Source of the DNA: Nemophila menziesii
Lineage: Eukaryota; Streptophyta; Magnoliopsida; Boraginales; Hydrophyllaceae
DNA: 64,000 nucleotides
Direction: 5' to 3'
Assembly (NCBI GenBank): GCA_029959085.1
Contig: JARWIR010000008.1
Span: 744,001-808,000, forward strand
A model generated the notes under the pieces. That model was not told the DNA's origin. It saw only the letters and a program-made list of their open reading frames with translations, and ran no database searches. Numbering within the stretch: position 1 is the stretch's first letter; each line of letters starts with the position of its first letter. A program made the translations under genes and the position numbers. Below, piece after piece: positions 1 through 9,372 of this stretch.

Positions 1-694
1 AACCTTCGGTTATGTTAGGCTCGGGAAAAGGTCAACAACGGTCAACGATATGTGATGGCGGGCTATGGGCAGTAGCTTTAATGATAATTAAAAATATATA
101 GATATATATACTAATTAATATAATCCTTAATTAACATATATAAATCTACATTATAAAATAGAATTTTCATCAATGGTCTAAATTTTTTAACATAAGTGGT
201 GGCCAAAATCATTTCTGACCCCACAATCATTAAGACCAATAATTAATACCTATCACTTAATAAAGAAAATTATCATTATCATTCTTAAATTAACTTCTAT
301 TACTTAATAAAAATATTACCATTCTTACCAAAAAATTTATATTATAATATAAATCTATATAATAAAGGAGAATAAAATCGTTTGGCTTATTAATTTTTAT
401 ACAAATCCTAGCCATTATTATAACTGTTGGAAGCCTTTTACCATATTAGAAATGATGCGCTTACCTTATTAAATGAGCAATTTGTTGTTATACTCCATTT
501 TTTTGCCCCTTTTGGAAAACATGCATTACTAGTTACATATCTGAACATGATTTTCTAGTATATGTACTTTTGAGGCATCTTTAAGTATAAACATCTTAGT
601 TGCTTAGTGTTGTTTTTCCTAGATTAGTTGATAGATATGGATATGGTGATCACAGTTCATACCTTTATTTGAATTAAGTATTCATTTGGCACAG
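1..694. other. AT-rich unit head, no gene seen
   Basis: Non-coding sequence with a (TA)n tract at about 95-125 whose length varies between copies (compare 15050-15066 and 29250-29270). A TCTATATAATAAAG motif at 354, preceded by A, resembles a plant Helitron 5' end but no partner end was found. Equivalents: 14956-15655, 29144-29860, 53448-54145, 61206-61900. Confidence 0.6.
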
Positions 695-920
695 TTGTTG
701 GAGTGAGCAATTTGGTCTTACACATCATTTTTTGAATTATTTTGAAGTAAATATCATTTGGTATAACTAATGGAGTGAGCAATTTTGTCTTACACTGCAT
801 TTTTTTTAATTATTTTGCAGTAAATGAGCAATTTGGTCTTACGCTGTATTTTTGTAATTGTTTTGCAGTATATATCCATTTGGGACAATTGGGAGTGAAC
901 AATCTGGTCTTACACTGTTG
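695..920 (+). repeat. Short degenerate tandem repeat (4 copies), unit 1
   Basis: Four imperfect copies share GAGCAATTTGGTCTTAC followed by a T-rich stretch ending TTTTGCAGTA or TTTTGAAGTA. Copy starts lie about 71, 48 and 70 bp apart. No coding sense is apparent. Confidence 0.8.
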
Positions 921-1330
921 GAAGTGATGCGATGCAAATATCGATTATCTAATTTAACCGTTGGAATCCTTTTACCGTATGAGAAGTTATTTTAGTGCCG
1001 GTGGTATTAATAATTGGTGGGGGAAAAGATGGCATAAATAAACAGATAAATAAAGATAATAATAAAGGACACACCCTCTACTACCACGAGAAACCCACTA
1101 CAAGTATTACAGATTGTTGGTAAGTTTAGTTGGTAAGTAAAAGTTCGTTCGCAGGTTTTGATCTGTTAGATCTACTTATGTATATAAAGAAGTGTAGGGT
1201 AATTTACTTGTCAAATAAAATACAATTAAAAGATATAATATTTATTTGGTTTTTAGATCTGGAATATAATAATGCAAATAAATAAATACTAAAAGGATGG
1301 AGATGAGAAATATAGATTAATGTTGCTAGC
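921..1330. other. AT-rich stretch, no gene seen
   Basis: No coding signal. TATATAAAG at about 1180, upstream of the LINE-tail remnant, resembles a TATA box but nothing shows it is used. Equivalents: 15881-16290, 30081-30493, 54371-54778, 62081-62488. Confidence 0.5.
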
Positions 1331-2328
1331 ATGCACTTATCCACGGCCGCAAGTTCGTGGGACAGGAAGCAGGCTGAGCTGGAGGGGCTGTCCAGGCGCG
1401 AAAAGGAGCAGTTATTGGCGTTGAACGAAGACTTGGAGAAGACGGCGGGGAGGTTGGGGACCTGCTGCAGCTTCAGAGCAGCTACTGGATTCTCGAAATG
1501 GGCCTGCTGCGACAACAATTCAAGACTAGATTGCAGGCCACCTCTCGTGTAAGGCCCATATTGAAGGCGTGGAGTGGCCATTCGTCTTCATCTCCGCACT
1601 TTGGGTAATTTGGATCAAAAGTAACAATATCATCTTCAATGAAGTTGAGATTTTACCGCATATGCTTGAGCTTAAGAAGGAAATTATGTCAATGGGTAAT
1701 AACTCTATACTAGCTCGGGGTAAGTGCTTCGATGGGGGCATTATCGAATATATTGGTTAATTGGGTTAAGCCAAGTGATGGAGTCAAATTAAACATTGAT
1801 GGAAGCTTCATTACTGAAAAGAAGATGGCCGGTATTGGTGGCATCTTGAGGGACAGGTATGGATCGTGTATTGCTGGGTTTATGGGACCTTGTCTCGGTT
1901 ATTCTCCATTCATTTCGGAACATTTTGCATTACTTTTTGGTCTTAGATGGGCTACTTGCTATGGTTATGTCGAAATGATTATCGAAACAGATTCGAAGGA
2001 ACTCCACGCGCTAGTGAAGGGCGGTGGGAGTTCAACTCACTATGAGAGGGGCTCGGGGAAGTTCCACGCGCTAGTGAAGGGCGGTGGGAACTTAGGTAGC
2101 CGCCATGTTTCAATTATAGGAGAATGTTGTGCAATCTTGAAGAAACATCCAAAGCTCGAGTTATGTCATGTGTTCTGGGAAACTAACCTTTGCGCGGATA
2201 AACTAGCAAAAGAAGGTGCGAGGATGCATTCCCAGGCTATTGTTTTTACGCATCCCCCTGATTATCTGTGGAGCTATATTACGAGAGATAGAAGTGAGTG
2301 CGCGACTGCAAGAGTCGTACTAGATTAA
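1331..2328 (+). pseudogene. LINE ORF2 3' remnant with RNase H (RVT_3-type) domain, unit 1
   Basis: The 3' part of a plant L1-type LINE polyprotein, split by a frameshift. The first part (frame ending at 1757) carries the ALWVIWIKSNNIIFN stretch typical of the linker before the RNase H domain. The second part, open from 1732 to the stop at 2328, is a nearly complete RNase H-like domain. It has NIDGSF (first catalytic D), GGILRD, ISEHFALLFGL (catalytic E), IIETDSKEL (catalytic D) and NLCADKLAKEG (final D). A 60-bp in-frame duplication adds 20 residues after ETDS. No poly(A) tail or target duplication was found. The GC-rich leader 1331-1560 is unlike the AT-rich surroundings and may have another source. 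In the family, RNase H removes RNA from the RNA:DNA hybrid during retrotransposition; here it is inactive as a LINE because the reverse transcriptase is absent. Confidence 0.8.
2003..2089 (+). repeat. 60-bp in-frame tandem duplication in RNase H remnant, unit 1
   Basis: TCCACGCGCTAGTGAAGGGC occurs at 2003 and 2063, giving an exact 60-bp period (20 codons). It duplicates the HALVKGGG peptide just after the third catalytic residue. All copies with this region have it, so it predates the array amplification. Confidence 0.9.
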
Positions 2329-2808
2329 TAAGAACTCGTGTTCTAATTGTAATGCTTTTTTCTTAACGGTTCTTTTATGAGTCTCCTATGTATGCACACA
2401 AAAAAAGATCTTAATTTAATTTATTAAAAAATGGTTTATAGTCACACTTATAACGTTTAAATAAGATTTCAAACTAAGTTTTTTAGATACAATCTCTTAA
2501 CTAAATAAATTCTATTCAACGGTTCATTCAAGATTCAATACTTCTCATTTGAAAAAACATATGATACCTAAATGTGTGACAGGTATATGATAATGGAGTT
2601 ACGCATAGAATGTCAAGCCTTACTGAATTTTATATTTTTTCTTTATATAATTTACAATAACTATAAATTTTATTATTATAGCAATTTTAATTCCACAATT
2701 ATAGTAATATCAGTTTCATCCATCTACTACCCATGGTGTTACACATTCACATTATATTAGGAATTATATTTAATTTATAATAAACTAATTTAGTTTTATG
2801 AGCAAATA
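2329..2808. other. AT-rich stretch, no gene seen
   Basis: Sequence downstream of the LINE remnant, rich in A/T runs and without coding sense. A possible 3' untranslated remainder follows the stop, but no poly(A) with flanking duplication was found. Equivalents: 17290-17767, 31500-31975, 47683-48135, 55784-56236. Confidence 0.5.
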
Positions 2809-2872
2809 CCACCATCACCACCCAACTCATATACATATTCACCACCATCACCACCACCACCACATCCACCAT
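2809..2872 (+). repeat. CAC/ACC microsatellite, unit 1
   Basis: Interrupted (CAC)n/(CCA)n tract. It gives spurious His- or Pro-rich frames. Length differs among copies. Confidence 0.85.
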
Positions 2873-3497
2873 AATTTACGAACATATATACACATACCAC
2901 TACCATTTACACCATCATCAACCTGCCACCACACACACCACTATCCTTCCAACTAGGGGTGTGCATGGGTCTAGAATCTGCAAGATTTGGCAAAGTCTAA
3001 TCCGGACCCATCTAGAGGCGGTTTTTTTTGTATGACCTGATCTATCAGGTTTTTGGCGGGTTCGCGTAGACGGGTTTTTGACAGGTGACTTGAATCGGAT
3101 TCAGGTCGAACGAGTCTATACTAATTACCTACATAGTATTTGTAGATCTAAAAAAATTCTAAAAAAATTCTAGCGGTATTGTAGCTTTCTAGATTAGTGT
3201 TTTTAGCCCAAAGTTCTTATGTTTTGTTCCTGATCAAATCCAAAGAAAAATCATGGATAAATTTACAAATTTTCTCATATCAACTAAATATGGTGTATGT
3301 TTTAGCCAAAGTTATTTATGAGGTAGAATAACTTACTGTGTAGAACAAAAAGAAAAAAAACATAGTAAATAACCAATGGAAGACTTTTATAGAGGTGGTC
3401 TCTCAATGCTAATAGAAAAAAACATGCCATGACTGTTATTGTCACTGGGCTAAACATATGGCATTGTTTCGGTTTCTCATCCCTTTTCTTTATAAAA
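2873..3497. other. Stretch without gene; GTGTGCATGGGTC motif
   Basis: No coding sense. TAGGGGTGTGCATGGGTC at about 2954 looks like a common plant hAT-like terminal motif, but no matching inverted end was found in the unit. Equivalents: 17834-18439, 32035-32661, 48197-48813. Unit 5 has lost most of it (56296-56534). Confidence 0.45.
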
Positions 3498-3978
3498 TCT
3501 ATATAATAAAGCACAATTCAACCGTATGTCCTTTTTAACACTCAAAATCTCCCTCTTCTTCTAATAAATTCTCCATTCTTCTCATTTTTTCATTTACAAA
3601 TTCATCTACGTACGAAAAAAATATATACACTCAGACGAATGATAAAACTCATATCTTCACACTAGCATTGAAAAACACAAAAAAAATCTTAACACTTAGC
3701 TTTCCACCAAACCGCTCTTCTGAACAAGAAAACCGCCGCCAAACTAGGACCGTTCTCCACCATCATTAGCCCGACTTGGCGAAGAACCCAAATCAAGATA
3801 ATTTTTTTTTACCATTGCATGTCATAAAACTCATCTCTTCACACTTGGAACAAAAAAAAAGAAATCTCTTCACACTCACCTCCCACCAAGCTACTATCCT
3901 GCACAAGAAAACTGTCGCCACTCGGAGACCTTTCCACCATCATCAACCCGGCTTGGCAAAGAGCCCAAATCAAGGTAA
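3498..3978 (+). mobile_element. Helitron-like 5' end with duplicated GCCGCC module, unit 1
   Basis: The block starts TCTATATAATAAAGCACAAT after an A, which fits the TC start and A|T insertion site of plant Helitrons. It carries two tandem modules (from about 3649 and 3828). Each has CTTCACACT, CCACCAA, ACAAGAAAAC, GCCGCC or GTCGCC, and ends CCCAAATCAAG. An inverted copy with the same start and one such module lies at 39005-39239, which supports a repeat family with a real edge at the TC. No CTRR 3' end with hairpin was identified, so the class is tentative. Confidence 0.45.
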
Positions 3979-4457
3979 AAAAATAATTTTTACCATTAAA
4001 ACTCTAAAGAATTGAATTATTTTTAAACTAATCTCATTACTTTTACAAATTTTTTGAATTATCTGATTTAATTAAAATTAAAATTGCTGTTTATTAAATT
4101 TATTATACAAATTCGGCAATGGGCATTATTATGACAGTGGAAGCACGATAAAATCTTGCAATTGATTAAATTGTTGTAAATTTGTATTAATTTGATTGAT
4201 TAAATGATTTCATAATGCTATGACTAAAGTGAAACCTTGAACAATACCAAATCTTCTCAGTTAAATTTGAGTTCAATTGAATAGCTTCGGCATCTATAAC
4301 ACTATCTTTTAAATGGGAGTTGATCTGGAAGTTGAAAGTCACATAAAAAGTACACATTTTACTCTCTTGGGAGGTAAATAATCAACTAGTTATTGTAGAA
4401 ACTTTATGTATATAAGGAGATATGGCTTAATTTAATGTGGATTTGTTGGAGTTTGCG
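3979..4457. other. AT-rich stretch, no gene seen
   Basis: No coding sense. GCT at 4217-4219 is the point where unit 3 carries its 6.9-kb extra block. Equivalents: 18923-19401, 33150-33394 plus 40306-40541, 49118-49604, 56838-57322, 63200-63482. Confidence 0.5.
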
Positions 4458-4737
4458 TGGTGGAATCGACAGTCACGTTTGAGTTATATGCTTTTCATTT
4501 TAATATTAAGATGACAAAGCTATAAGGTTTCTCTACATTGAGTACTGAGACAGATTCTCGAGAGTTGCAAGTGTTGGTTAAAGATTGTGTGAGGTCCAAG
4601 AGTCTATATAATAGATTAATGAGACACTTTGTAGAAAATAAGGAAACATGATATTTGAGGCAGACTATATTTATAAAGAATTTGCTGCAATGCACAAATT
4701 GACTAACATGGCAAGACTAAAGTCAAAGACCAGACTA
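4458..4737 (+). pseudogene. Second, decayed RNase H-like (RVT_3) remnant, unit 1
   Basis: Plus-strand frames contain TFELYAFHFNIKM, then TETDSRELQVLVKD after a stop, and IYKEFAAMHKLTNMAR in another frame. These line up with the E..AL..GL, ETDS..L and RE.N..A..LA..A blocks of plant RNase H-like domains, in the right order and spacing. The sequence differs clearly from the first RNase H remnant, so it is a separate insertion. Stops and frame changes occur in every copy. The opposite strand holds a 66-residue frame that I regard as a shadow. Confidence 0.5.
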
Positions 4738-5469
4738 GTACAATATGAAAACTTCTAGATGGCTTATAAGGAGTACTCATGGAAAAAAAGATTAGATAGA
4801 CAACACCTAAAACTATTTTGTAACACCCCAAGAGATCTAACAGAGACTTAGTAAAAAAATACTATGGTCTTTAAGACCTCGTACGTATGAAAAAAGAAAG
4901 AGATAAATATGAAGATTGTATGTTAAAATTAATTACTACCATATATAGGCTTCAAGCAAGGTAAGATATAACTGATAGACCCGTCTCATTAATCATGGGT
5001 AACACCATGTTCTTTTATTCTGACCAATCACAATGTTTAACAAATCATTTGGTAAAAAAGAATAGTTTATGCTTGAAAACTAAGCAAGCTATAATAAAAA
5101 TGAATGAACGTCTATAATGAGAATCATTAGATAGAATTAAAAAAAGCCAGTTACTTGATAAAAAAATATTTCATTCATATCGTTTCATCTTGTTCAATTT
5201 CCACTCAATGTTGAGATTCCTTCTATTTCCCAATGTGTGTTTGGGCTATCTTCATCATCCAAACCTCACATCCTCATCATTTGGATTCTCTCTTATAAAC
5301 ATTTCACAATCATGTATGCATTTGTTAAACCAATCGGAGTCATAAATATTGTTAATATATGAAGTGTTTAGTGTCAAAATTAATACAAAGAGATAGTTTC
5401 ATGCATGTTATACACTTAATAGAAGGACCAAGACTTACCAACATAATTACAAGAGATAGCCCAAACAAC
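4738..5469. other. AT-rich stretch, no gene seen
   Basis: No recognisable coding signal on either strand. Equivalents: 19685-20418, 40825-41556, 49890-50618, 57608-58337, 63768-64000. Confidence 0.5.
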
Positions 5470-5690
5470 CTTTTTGTGTGTTGTGTGTGTTGTACTTCGT
5501 GTTGGCTTATATTGCGGAAGTGGATATTTGGTGGTGGTTCTGGTGGAGGTGATGTAGTGTCGTATATATTTCTGAGTTATGGAGGAAAACCACCATTATA
5601 ATGTGGGTAAGGTATGAAAGTTGCTGGAGGATAATGTGACATATGGAGGTGCATCCCATGTGAGTTTTGTGGACCCGCTTGAGTTGATGA
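5470..5690 (-). pseudogene. Proline-rich putative exon, unit 1
   Basis: The minus strand has an open, protein-like stretch with SHYPPATFIPYPHYNGGFPP and TSPPPEPPPNIHFRNIS. It ends at CAAAAAG|GTTGTTTGGG, a possible donor site. Unit 1 has a stop (PP-stop-LRN) where units 4 and 5 encode glutamine. It lies on the same strand as the B3 exons and downstream of them, so both may come from one captured gene. I do not recognise the protein. Confidence 0.3.
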
Positions 5691-6198
5691 TATTGTCGAA
5701 TTTCCTCCTTAAAATTTCACTTATTAGTAAGAAACTACTCTTACATATTCTAATTTACAATGCTAAAAGAAAATTCAAACCTCTTGAGATGTGTGAGATA
5801 TTGTCTGAGAGGGCATTAATTTCATATTCCCACATTATTGATTTCTTCCTCATCCGTTCTCATCACCTTTACAAATTCATTTTAATAGAATTAACATAAG
5901 ACACAATCACACATATTTTTAAAACAAATATTAAAGTGCATTTTATTCATTTTTGTATTGTACAAAAGTTGATGCATACCTGTAAATTCTTAGGAAATAT
6001 TAATTGAGCAATGCTCCAGAAGTTCACAGCAACTTTAAAGTCATAAAAAAACATGTAAAATGGTAATACTAATTTTGTATTTGCATATAAAATGTTCAAT
6101 AAGGAACGTAACCTACCATATGATAGATAGATGGCCTTATAATCCATTAATAATTGGATAATAAGGACACAAATGTTAAGTAACAGGGTATCCTTAAC
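5691..6198. other. Spacer with possible last B3 codons
   Basis: Mostly AT-rich. On the minus strand, codons near 6030-6045 read DFKVAV, similar to the FKVYI ending of B3 domains, so a short third exon may lie here. Unit 3 keeps this part (42005-42283). Unit 2 has lost about 135 bp including it (near 20952). Confidence 0.3.
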
Positions 6199-6507
6199 TG
6201 GTTCACCAAATAGAAAACAGCAACATCACGTTCTTTCAACTTCTGGGCACAAGAATATTCCGTCCATCCACCACTAATTGAAAAGCTATTTATTAGGAAT
6301 TTAACTGTTCTTTCTTCACCATTTTCTTCCACCAGAACAATGTCCTCATCATGGTTTGGCATATGCTTCTCGAGAAAATCTTTTGGGATACGCTGCAATA
6401 GAGAATTTATCTGATATAAGGACTTATATATGTTTAATAGACCTGTTAGATTAATTAGGATACTCGTCACTCACCTGTGTGCGAACTTTAGTAATCAACT
6501 TGATGAA
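6199..6507 (-). pseudogene. B3 DNA-binding domain fragment, two exons, unit 1
   Basis: Minus-strand exon 2 (6392 to about 6199) encodes IPKDFLEKHMPNHDEDIVLV, then NGEERTVKFL, ISGGWTEYSC and LKERDVAVFYLVN. This matches plant B3 domains of the REM/At3g19184-like group (IP..F...+P, a long strand, SGGW, then a D..VF.LV block). Exon 1 is a short stretch (6507-6475) reading FIKLITKVRTQ. It is joined across an 82-nt intron (6474-6393) with GTGAGT donor and TTGCAG acceptor. B3 domains bind DNA in plant transcription factors. Only the domain core is present; no start codon, N-terminus or promoter was found. It is a captured gene fragment, and the frame is still open in all three copies that contain it. 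Confidence 0.75.
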
Positions 6508-6999
6508 CTAGGAAACTCTAGATCAAGAATTTCCCTCTTCTCTCATTTTATACATGTTAGCATATACTATGATAATGCAAAGATATTGTGATTAATAAAT
6601 AAAAATATCATTTATAGATACTTATAGATGTGATTTCTGTGTATAAATTATCTTTCTTAATTATCTTAGTTGTATAATAGATATTTATTAATATCATAAA
6701 ATACATGATATGCATATCATACGTATCAATACAATAATTATACAATATTAACTAATATTAATTGACATCTAAATATCACAGTAATCTAAGATATTGTAAA
6801 TTTGTAATCAGTAAGTTATACTTTTACTTTAGAAAAATAATATAAAGTATGACGTATGTTTTACGTGTCGTGTATATCTGTCTTTCTTAGAGTCGTGTGT
6901 CGTTATCTTCTTATGTGTCACGCATTCATGTCTTCTCACCTGTCAAGATTTTTGTGGTCAAATACTGAGCCACGCGTTGAACATAAGAGATTAAAAACG
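6508..6999. other. AT-rich stretch, no gene seen
   Basis: Contains a TATGATATGCATATCATA-like palindrome near 6705-6722. No coding sense. Equivalents: 21329-21765 and 42593-43105. Confidence 0.5.
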
Positions 7000-7306
7000 T
7001 AATTTTTACTAAATGTTATTTTTTCTTTTTTCTTAAATTCATGTATATTTGTTTAATTTTATGTACTTTTATGTTCTTTTTTACAACTATTAAAAAAAAT
7101 AAAATATATTTATGGATTCGTCATTTGAGAATGACTTATTAGGTGATCACATGCTTATTTTCCTTAATATTTTGATCCCAACCTACACCTCAGCCTCTAC
7201 CTGTGCCACGACCTAAACCAACAAAAACAGGATTATCAAGTGTAATTTATGACTTTCGATAACTAATATCACAAGAGGTAAGTAAGACTTGTTACCGATA
7301 TTGTCC
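7000..7306 (+). other. Segment present only in unit 1
   Basis: Units 2 and 3 pass directly from AAAAACG to TTTTGTTGAAATG (near 21766 and 43105), while unit 1 has about 307 bp between. The segment holds a short proline-rich frame (QPTPQPLPVPRPKPTKTG, about 7180-7233). An upstream frame starting ATGGATTCG near 7112 is out of register with it. It may be a gene or transposon fragment lost from the other copies, or gained here. No terminal repeats were seen. Confidence 0.5.
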
Positions 7307-7420
7307 TTTGTTGAAATGTAATGGCCAACGATCATTTTTACTGTAAAGAAATAACTCATTAATGTAATGAAACCTAAAGTTCTTCTATCTAGGGGTTTCC
7401 TAGGGCTGGAGGGTACCTAG

Positions 7421-8163
7421 CAAGGGCGGATCCAGGACAAAAGTTGAGGAGGGGCTTGAAATACGTGGGGTTCGGGGGCAATGCCCCCGAAAATATATTT
7501 TTGAAAATGTATAGTAAACTTGGGTATATCTTTTCATTTCTTTAGTTATTTAATACTAGTACAACATTTACGTAAACATCAATGTTAAAATACATTTTAT
7601 GTAATTAATGTAAATACTAGGAATACTAATTACTTCCCTATATGTAGCATAAAAAGCAATTAGAATAAAAAGAAAAAAACACTATGTAGCATAGACTTCT
7701 AGGGAGTTTCGGTGATGGATTACATTAAAAGAACCAAAATTTAAGAAAGACATTAACTATTTTTTTCATATGAAAAAAAATTAAATTTTCATTCAATAAT
7801 TTATTAATAAATTTTAAATTCATACATAAAATTTAATAATTCACATAAAATTATCTAAATTCTTATAAAAATACTCAAATAAAAAAACTTACCGAATTTT
7901 TTAATTTTTATAAAGCAATGAATTGTGGCTGTGAAATAGATCTAAAACTATTTGTAAATTTGATTAAAGTGATGTTTGTAGAGATAATAATATGCAACTT
8001 ATAAAAAATAATGTATCAAATAGGGTTAAAAAAATTACTAGATTCACAAAAAAATTTAAAAAAAAAAGAATTTTGTAATAATAAATTATTAATATATTAA
8101 ATAATTTTTTTTTGAAAAAGTGAGGGGGGCTTGATCCCCCGGACCCAAGGAAGGTCCGCCAAT
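7421..8163. mobile_element. Non-autonomous Mutator-like element, unit 1
   Basis: A 743-bp element flanked by the 9-bp direct repeat GGTACCTAG (7412-7420 and 8164-8172). Its ends are CAAGGGCGGATCCAGG and, inverted, ATTGGCGGACCTTCC. A subterminal GGGGCTTGA and a C-rich GGGGGCAATGCCCCC hairpin also lie near the ends. A 9-bp duplication with GGCGGA-type ends suggests a Mutator-like element. The interior is very AT-rich and codes for nothing, so it would need a transposase from elsewhere. Confidence 0.6.
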
Positions 8164-8172
8164 GGTACCTAG

Positions 8173-9162
8173 TATGGAAAGTCGCCAAGTTGAGCATATT
8201 AGGTGTTATTAGCTTCATCATAACAAGATATGAGTTTGAAATCGAGGTAAAGTTTTAATTGTTAACCATCAAATTTATAACATGGTAACTACTTATAACA
8301 TAACAAGAATGAGTTGGATATGAGAGATCTATCATAATTTGGGAATGGATATAAATCTATGAATAACCACACAAATATCTACAATTACATGACAAGATCT
8401 AAAAATAATACAAAATCTATTGCAAGATTAATAAGCATATATGGGTTCCATTTTAAGTTACAAGTATAATAATTTCTAAGCTATATTTCCACGGGTTATC
8501 GGCATATGAGCTCCAGTTGGATAAATGAAAGAACAATTTCAGAATTTTTGAAATCGAAATTGGATCTGATAGCTGGGAGCAAGTTAAGGGGAGAGAAGAT
8601 GAAAAAGATCTTACCAGGTGAATCTCAAGAATTTGATGTTATGGATCGCCGTTGTTCTATGGATAGGGAGGCGAGGTAAAGAAGAATTAATTGGGGCTGG
8701 TAGTGCAGTGTTAGAATGATAAGGGTATGGATCGAACAAATTATCAATTGGATATGGATTGAGTTTTAAGTTGTTCATATAGGCAGTCACAGTCTCTTAG
8801 TGCATTGAATAAACAGTGGTATGGTTCAATTTGTTATAAGAGGGGTTCAATTTATTAAAAGATGAAAAATAATTGGGCCAAAAAATTGTAATGATATAGA
8901 GATTAAGGATTATTGGGCTATCTGTCTTGTCTTTGAGATTGATGTTTAATCTTAGTAATCCGGTTATTCATCATAGTCATATTATATTTCAGTTATTAGA
9001 AGTTGAAAGAATTATGATTTTTGAGTTAATTGCCCTAATAGTCTCTATATTGCCTTGGGTAGCATGTTTTTCTATAACTAAAAATACCTTGATGCATTTT
9101 ATTCTACAACAGAAAGGAATTCCAAATTATTAAAGGTCATTCCTCTACACATGGACATATAT
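8173..9162. other. AT-rich stretch with an unrecognised open frame
   Basis: Mostly without signal. At 8507-8776 a frame starting ATGAGCTCCAGTTGG is interrupted in unit 1 by TAA near 8677. The unit-2 counterpart (22914-23177) is open for 87 codons (SSSWINERAISEFL start). I recognise no domain. Equivalents: 22581-23569 and 43877-44816. Confidence 0.3.
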
Positions 9163-9171
9163 TAATATTTA

Positions 9172-9363
9172 GAGTAATGCTGGGTATCACCCAAAAAGAC
9201 ATCACCTAAATATCACCCATGATGTGGCAGTTAGGTGGCCCAATGATGTTATTTCTCTTTCCAGGTTTACTTTTTTCTCTTTCTTCTATGATTGGGCCAC
9301 CTAACCGCCACATCACGGGTGATGTTTAGGTGATGTCTTTTTGGGTGATACCCAGCATTACTC
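9172..9363. mobile_element. 192-bp foldback MITE with 9-bp target duplication, unit 1 only
   Basis: The termini are inverted repeats of about 75 bp (GAGTAATGCTGGGTATCACC at the left, its complement at the right), with about three transition mismatches. It is flanked by TAATATTTA at 9163-9171 and 9364-9372. Units 2 and 3 have a single uninterrupted TAATATTTA (23570-23578, 44817-44825). This proves a clean insertion into unit 1 after the units separated, or less likely precise excision elsewhere. The 9-bp duplication points to the Mutator superfamily. The near-palindrome could form a hairpin RNA if transcribed. Confidence 0.9.
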
Positions 9364-9372
9364 TAATATTTA

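Noticed and set aside
2954..2972. hAT-type terminal motif TAGGGGTGTGCATGGGTC
   Set aside because: No inverted partner and no 8-bp flanking duplication were found within the unit, so no element can be delimited.
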